DNA of 64,000 bases from Laetiporus sulphureus 93-53 (taxonomy: Eukaryota > Basidiomycota > Agaricomycetes > Polyporales > Laetiporaceae), in the NCBI RefSeq assembly GCF_001632365.1, contig NW_024468516.1, positions 404,177 to 468,176 of the forward strand. The letters run 5' to 3'. The position numbers were made by a program, and so were the translations under genes. Below, in pieces: positions 56,981 to 64,000 of this stretch. The notes under the pieces were generated by a model. The model was given only the letters and a program-made list of their open reading frames with translations, was not told the origin of the DNA and searched no databases. Position 1 is the stretch's first letter. Every line of letters begins with the position of its first letter.

Positions 56981-59900
56981 TCACGACACAACTTCATGTT
57001 CCATTAGCACATACGCCCTCGTTTCTGTCTTGCCGCCGGGCATGCTGCCGATCACCATCGCCAGCTCCGGAGTATCAGGTATCAGATCAGGTTCATCAAG
57101 CTGGCGCCGGGCCACATCATCGCGGACTATTAAGAGATTGCCAAGGAGAGGTGCCAAACGCCGAATAAGCTCGTCCAGCACGTCCTCATCGCTGTCGAAA
57201 TTGTCTGGCTCGCGATCAAGACCTTTCAAAAGTGGGCACTGTTCGATGCTGCGTCAGAAAGCGTGGAAGCCTGAACGATTTGTTTGAGCGCACTCGATCA
57301 TCGCAGACAGCTACTCGCAACTGGCTTCCTGCCTCATCCTCCACCACGATCCAGAATTCGTAAAAGTTTCGTACATGCGTGGTGTTGAGAGGATCCATCG
57401 CATCATCACAAGTATTGCAATATCGGAGCATGGACGGAACCCTGCCATAGATAGCCATCAATGCGCATGCCGAAATGCGATATGCTGAATTGCTCACTCT
57501 TGCTGGCACTCGGCGCAACGGCGTTGTATGAAGTCCGTCACCTTCTCCGGGAAGAAGTCGACAATGCGAGCACGGATGCGGAATTTATTGGGACATTTCT
57601 CACTCTCCTCTACCTGTTGGATGGTCTTGGCAACCTTGCATGCAACTGCGGTATTTTCAGATGGAGGGATGCTCGCCACGTTGTTCGGGAAGAAAAGCCT
57701 TGGGTGGTTTGCTGCGGCGCCCTTTGTGTAACGGCCTGCGATCCTCTTCTCGCCACCCTTCTTACGTTCGTTCTTTCGGCTCTTCTGATTCCTCTGTACG
57801 GTCCATGTTTCCTTGCGCCTGCAGAAAGTAGGAATCATATTCGCTACCAAACCGACAGCCGCTGTATTTTCTCCACGCACCGTAGCAGATCTCTGAGCTC
57901 CTCATTCCTTGCATCAGGTTGCAGTTTCACGATATACCTCTGGTTGCTTGCGAGCCTCCCCACCAGCCTCCTAGAGCTACGGGAAGGCCTCATCCGGAGG
58001 TTTCGGACCAAAATGAAGTCGCCAGATTCCAGATTTTTTGCTGACTCAACCTGTGCATCGAATAGCGCGATCTTGACTACACGATCCTCCAGATCGCGGA
58101 ATTCCGGTGTCGTTGCGGCCACTGGAGAAAGGTCAGGACGGGAAGTGTAGTCAGTGACGTAGAGGTAGGTGTACGTGTCTTTGGAGGACACTTGAAGGAC
58201 CTACATGCCAGCGGTGAGAGTGTAGTGCAGACAAGGATATAATGACGTACCTCTACGGTACAGAGGAAGTGGTGATCAGGTTCGGCTTGCTCGATGAGAA
58301 GATGCGGGAAGGCGGCCGCGCCGCCGTTAGCTTCCTGCTTCGCTAACCACTCTTGCTTACGCCTATAAAGACATTTTATGAGTTGAGCGTCCCGCACAGT
58401 GTTCGATGGGCGTATACTTGAGCAACGCCTCCAGGTGAGGCTCCGTGTCCAGCTCATCCTCGTCCAGCTTCCTCATCTTCTGCACAGCCGAAAACGTAGC
58501 CTCAACATACCCGCCCTCGCTGACTTTCATCCTGCTATTTCCGAAGAACCAAAATTCGCCGGGCTTGAATTTGGGTCCGTACTCCGCGGCCTCATTGAAC
58601 AGCTCGAGTTTCAACACGCGGTTCCCCATGTCCGCACAGCGGTCCTTGTTCACCACCGCTAGCTGGGCATTGGACGTGTAGTCCGTGACGTATAAACTGT
58701 ACACGCCGTTGTCATTCGGGTAGCCGTCGAGTACCTATCGAGTGTGAGAATCATGAATTGCGCAATGATAATTATTTTGCACTAATGCAGCTATACCTCC
58801 ACCGTGCAATCAAAGAATCCCTGAGGCTCTGCATCCGGCGACGCTTCGCTGATCAGCCTGTGTATCCTCGCTTGGACTGAAGGGCCCTTGATCTTGTGAA
58901 CTGTAGCATCGTAGACACCTGGAACAACCGTGTTGAACCACGTCGCTAGCTGAGCACAGCATTGAGCTTCATTCTGGCTTAGCTGGAACTCAATCTTGCT
59001 CTCGGTAGGCTTTTCCGGCTGCGCCTGGCCGAGTCGGGGGTCGAAGAGTGCCCACGTCCAGCCTTTGTACGAGGGCCCTGTGCCGCTGGGCCTGTCGTTG
59101 TAATTGTCACCCTTGCGGGTAATCAGCCACTGTAGACGTGATCTATGTCAGATGAGAAATCTACCATGAGATTCCGTAGAACGAGAACATCTCCTTGGTT
59201 AGGTGTGGGAAGTTGAGCCTCGAATTTGCTGAACAGGTTAACGCCGAACTCTTCGGAGTCATGGAGGGACTGATCCATCAACATGACTCTCGTCTTGAAC
59301 TCTGGGCATAAATGAGTATCTAACTCATCGACGGGAGCATCCCACTCACCGCCTCTAGCGGTGCTCGATGGCATTCCAGCGGATCTCACCACTCCCATCA
59401 CGTTGTACGGCTTGTTCTTCACTTTTACCTCTACCAGAGGAGTGTAATAACCCTATTTATACACTTCAATGAAACAGACCTTGAAGATATACTCCGTCAC
59501 TGCTCACGTTGTCTGTGCGAAAACCTGAAACGGAGGAAGGTGCACTAGTAAAGGTCCAGTTCCCAGGCAGACAAGAAATGGACGTAGAATCGGTCGGAAT
59601 GGACGCAACGCCAGCATCAGACTGGGATAACTGCGGGGCCGAAATGCTCTGATGCAACGGCGGGGGAGTTGGCATCGAGCCTATGGAAGGACACTGTGTG
59701 TGCTCCTTTTGTGCTCCTCCGAGTACGACAGGTAGGAGAGAACGAGCCGACCGTGAGGACGGGTCAGGCAGTGGAGAAGCCAGTGCAACATCGTCGGTGC
59801 CCTCCTCTATATGAAGTGATCTGTTCGCAGGTGGCGAGGACGGCTGAGCAGGAGCAGATAGCGCACGATCGGCGGCTGACTGCAACGCAGAAGAGGCGGT

Positions 59901-61046
59901 GCCTGGCTCAGCCGAGGTCGTCAGCGGTCCAGAATCAATTAATTCCTTTAATTGCCTCTTGAGCTTGCGCCTTGCATTCTTCTCATGTTTCGTTCGTTTT
60001 TGTTGCGTTGAGAGCAGTTTCTTGTCGGCCGTAATGTGTGATGAAGCCCTAGAAAGTTGTCCACCGAATTTGGAAGTCGGTTTGGAATATGGCCCTTTCA
60101 GGGTCTTCAATTTACGCCGCTTGTCTAAAAACTCTCGGTGCAGAGCAGCTGTTTGTCGAGATATATGCTGTTCCTTGAATCGTTCTATATTTGACGGGGA
60201 CACGCCGGCGGACTTGTTTGGTTGCTGCTGATGTCCAATCACTTCCGTCAACCTCAGATTTGCATATGCCTCTATCGACCGCTGATTGAGATCGGGAGGA
60301 TCCTCGGACATAGCAGAAGGATTACCTGGTTCCTCAGAAGACGCACACAATAGCGGGGGTTCAGCTGCCATCGTCGAAGTGGCCTCGGGGGCAGGCAGCG
60401 TAGTCGGGGAGCCGCCAGTCATTGGATAGGCATGACTGCTCGATGAGGTGAGGTTCTTGGACGGTGTGGCGAACCAATCGTCTTGACCGTGCGCATCAAT
60501 AGCTGGTTTTTCGTGCTCTGCTGTGTCTTTCCAAAACAGCATCGTTAGGAGGAAACATGATACCATCGAGAAGCCGAAAGTCTCACTCTGGAAAGTATTG
60601 ATGATCTGACCGCTTTCAGAACCTTCCGACGGCTTCCAAAACCTCAGCAGGAAACCTTGGGCGAAGGTCAACTTCGGGGAGGCATTCTTGGCAATCTCCA
60701 CTGAAACGCCTCTGAGGGATATTTGCACGGTACTCTTGCATGGGATGGCTCGAATGTCTTCAAGGTGTTCTGAGGTATATCCTAAAAGCACGACATCGAA
60801 GTTGAAAGTCACAGCGGAGCCGCTAGTCCTCATCACGAGCCGTATCTTGCCATTTATAGGAGGATACTTCATGGACAGAGTACCCTGTATAAATCTCGTG
60901 TTTCCAGCGCCATTCTGCAGATCGTCAATGGTACTGATTCTGTAGGTCGCGTCGAAGTCGGACGCGCCGTCGTCGAGCGCGTCTGCATCAGTTCTGCGAA
61001 TGCGTTTGCCACTACCGCCGAGCTCGGTGTCCGCAGCGCGCTTCAT
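56981..61046 (-). CDS. POT1: Telomere single-strand-binding protein Pot1
   Basis: Telomere end-binding protein with several OB-type modules. The N-terminal part (residues about 30-170) looks like an OB-like domain, followed by a long Ser/Pro-rich linker. Next come a Telo_bind-like domain (KNKPYNVMGVVRSAGMPSST to WALFDPRLG) and a Pot1pC-like domain (FDCTVEVLDG, YSLYVTDYTSNAQL, FGNSRMKVSEGGYVEATF). A second similar domain follows (FLCTVEVLQV, YLYVTDYTSRPDLS, FILVRNLRMR). The C-terminal part has paired cysteines (RRCAECQQE, YCNTCDDAM), like the zinc site inserted in the human POT1 third OB fold. A 60-nt in-frame intron at 60527-60586 (donor GTGAGA, branch-like CTAAC) should be removed; if kept it would add a false hydrophobic segment. 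Exon joins in the second half are partly provisional. Confidence 0.8.
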
Positions 61047-61282
61047 GTCGGCCTCGTCGACGCGCGGAAATGTTTCCTCTAAAAGGTGGCTGTATACGCG
61101 TTAGGCGAGCTAGAACGATTGTAGGATGAAGACGCGTCCGGATGCTGGGCCCACCGCGCGAATGCACGGTCGCGAGCCACGTGACTCAACAGATCGAGAC
61201 CTTCGCAGTTAGGCACCCTCGACAGCCCTCCACGTTGCCCTTGACCTATTCCTCCTACCACACTCAAGCATTGCGATTCGCA
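61047..61282. promoter_or_regulatory. Divergent promoter, POT1 / TAP42
   Basis: 236 bp between opposed starts. It contains two ACGCGT hexamers (61096-61101 and 61132-61137) and a composite CACGTGACTCA at 61178-61188, which overlaps a CACGTG E-box with TGACTCA, the Gcn4/Cpc1 consensus. The composite is about 95 bp upstream of the TAP42 start. Binding is not demonstrated. Confidence 0.5.
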
Positions 61283-62739
61283 ATGGCCGACATTCCATTA
61301 TCTTCCCTGTTCCACAGGGCCCTCATGAGCGCAGCGAAGGCGAACAATATGGCCACGATGAACGACGAGACACAGGTGAGCCGGCCCGTGGCAGCTCAGC
61401 CGCTAGCTCACCCACATGCAGGCCACAGGAGCTCGTACAGTCTGCACTGGCCGACCTCCGTCTCTTGCAGCATCGGACTGCTGCCCTGTCTCTTTTCAGT
61501 GAGAACGAAGTTCTGGCGGATATCTCAACGCGTGACCTGGTCTATCTTCTCGTGCCATTCGTACTCGCCGAAGTGGAGGACCACGTTCGGACCACCGATC
61601 TGGAGGAGCGTCTTGTACGGGTGGAACGTGTGCAAGTATGTTCTTGGTTCATTGGTCTTATACAGCAGATTGACTGCATCATCAGAGATTTTTGCGATCC
61701 TTCCTGTCTAGCCTCGAGACATACCAAATCGTCCCCGACTCCGAGAAAGACCTATACGCGAAGCCTGCAGCATCATATGCAGAAGCGCAGAAGCGAAGAG
61801 AATCGAAGATAAGGCAGTATAAGAAAGAGAAGGAGATCAAAGCTAGGATCGAGGTACGCACATTCTTAAGCGCTTCTAATTGATCACGACCATGCATCCT
61901 TGCAGGAAATCCGCAAGCGTCGGAGCAACGGAGAAGTCGTCAGCGAGCCTTCTTCAGACTTTGAGTTGATCGCGTCACTTCTCTTTGATCCCTCTGCGAC
62001 GATCAGCGAGACGGCTGCGGAAGAGGAGGACGAGGACTTGGACACCGAGGACATCGTTCGCGAGGCCGTTCTCCTCCTCTTACGTTTGACATATGGAAAA
62101 GCACAGGCACAGCTGTCCAGCTTACGTGGAGAGCTTGAGCTTCTCCGTAATGCACCTCCGCCGGCACCTCCTGAACCTATAGATGAGCGACATGCAAAAC
62201 AACGCGAAACTGAGGACATGCACATGTGGAGGTTGGATGCACCACGACCTCAAGGTGGCTCCGATGGGCAGGGACCATTGTTGGATCAGAGTGGAAAGGT
62301 CAGCCTCTTCGCTCGTATAATAGAAGGTATATGTGCTGAAGTCGCCGCCAGCCTCTTCGTCCGTTCACCATCCTATCATCATCGGCCGCTGCTGACCGGA
62401 CACAAATGAGAGACCAAGTCTTCCGTCCTGACCATAATCTACCGACAATGTCTGTCGATGAGTACCTGGAGATCGAGCGCCAACGCGGGAACATCATCTC
62501 TGGTGGAGGGTGTGTCTTCTGCTTCGCAGACCGAATGCTTCAGCTGATTGCTTGCTGTACACAGTCCTCAGTCGGAGCAAGCACTGACAACCAAGGAGCA
62601 GCTGCAACTAGACTCCGAGATGGACGGAACTGTATTCGGAGAGGAAAAGGCAGAGGATAAACGTCAAAAGGACGAGAATTGGGCTCAATACACTGACACT
62701 CATCCCCGCGGCGCAGGGAATACACTGAACCGAGGATGA
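61283..62739 (+). CDS. TAP42: Tap42/alpha4 family PP2A-associated protein
   Basis: Binds the catalytic subunits of PP2A-type phosphatases and acts downstream of TORC1 in yeast. The N-terminal helical domain begins MADIPLSSLFHRALMSA and includes SENEVLADISTRDLVYLLVP and LETYQIVPDSEKDLY. The conserved basic block AEAQKRRESKIRQYKKEKEI is the phosphatase-contact region of the family. The C-terminal half has MHMWRLDAPRP, then MRDQVFRPDHNLPTMSVDEY, LEIERQRGNIISGGG and an acidic end (NWAQYTDTHPRGAGNTLNRG). These match Tap42/IGBP1 throughout. Five or so short introns are used. Length of about 370 residues is usual. It is divergent from POT1 and converges with YPT6. Confidence 0.93.
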
Positions 62740-63035
62740 AAATTTGAGCGATTGGCAAGTGAAAGCGTGAAGTAAGAAGCGAATTGTAATTCATTACGTG
62801 TAATAGTCATTTAGTTTCGTGCGAGGGACCTACTTATGTCATTGCATGTGTTTTGGCAAAGCCCTATGATGAACCTGCCCGATGTCGGACTTGTATCACC
62901 GAGAGTCGCGCCAAAGGGAATATAAACAAGCAGGACTATTTACAGAGGATATTAGCTGAAGACGAAAAAGAAATATGCACCGTGCACACAGCATATACGC
63001 AACAAAACACCTTCAACTCAAGTGATGTCAACATG

Positions 63036-63996
<961 letters not shown>

Positions 63997-64000
63997 GGCT

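Noticed and set aside
57494..57880. Lys/Arg-rich 128-codon frame as a separate basic protein
   Set aside because: Its end (RIRARIVDFFPEKVTDFI and the CAEC pair) belongs to the Pot1 C-terminal region. The basic part is likely partly coding for Pot1 and partly intron.

Overview
The window is ordinary, gene-dense nuclear DNA of a filamentous basidiomycete, most likely an Agaricomycete. This rests on compact genes with many 50-65 nt GT-AG introns, very short intergenic gaps, and recognisable fungal proteins (Atg9, Kex2, a Zn2Cys6 regulator, Cab5, Pot1, Cog6, Iml2) with basidiomycete-style sequences. I name no genus. I saw no rRNA, tRNA, transposase, reverse transcriptase, CRISPR array or phage/plasmid feature.

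Layout. 0.5-4.0 kb (-): Zn2Cys6 transcription factor. 4.0-5.8 kb: a poorly coding stretch with a GC-rich hairpin and a possible orphan gene remnant. 5.8-8.6 (+): Cdc4-type F-box/WD40 protein. 9.4-10.2 (-): PPIL1-type cyclophilin, head-to-head with D-aminoacyl-tRNA deacylase (10.4-11.4, +). 11.5-13.3 (-): phosphatidylglycerophosphate synthase Pgs1. 13.6-17.0 (+): Atg9. 17.2-20.3 (-): chromodomain/coiled-coil protein with a candidate C-terminal zinc finger. 20.6-22.4 (-): EH-domain protein, head-to-head with Iml2/TTC39 (22.6-25.5, +). 25.8-26.7 (+): dephospho-CoA kinase. 27.0-28.6 (-): Scd6/LSM14, head-to-head with an arrestin-like protein (28.9-32.8, +). 32.9-35.1 (-): heat shock factor. 35.5-38.5 (-): Cog6, head-to-head with a Coa1-like protein (38.7-39.5, +). 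39.9-41.5 (-): pyruvate dehydrogenase E1 alpha. 41.7-42.3 (-): Ecm15/UPF0045, head-to-head with Gid5/ARMC8 (42.7-45.5, +). 45.6-50.5 (-): DNMT1-type methyltransferase, head-to-head with MCM7 (50.9-53.7, +). 53.8-56.7 (-): Kex2. 57.0-61.0 (-): Pot1, head-to-head with Tap42 (61.3-62.7, +). 63.0-64.0 (-): Ypt6/Rab6, complete to 4 bases from the window edge.

The genes do not form one pathway. They are core eukaryotic functions (replication and chromosome ends, Golgi traffic, mitochondrial lipid and energy metabolism, autophagy, protein quality control), arranged largely as divergent pairs with 170-400 bp shared promoters. No new multi-gene system is evident. The points most worth a second look are two similar, almost equal-length introns in SCD6; a tandemly repeated OB-like domain in Pot1; the chromodomain protein's architecture; a degenerate repeat array in the arrestin-like protein's tail; and a 5-nt microexon in ECM15.

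All gene models are by-eye splicings using frame, GT-AG consensus and remembered family conservation. No alignment or database search was run.
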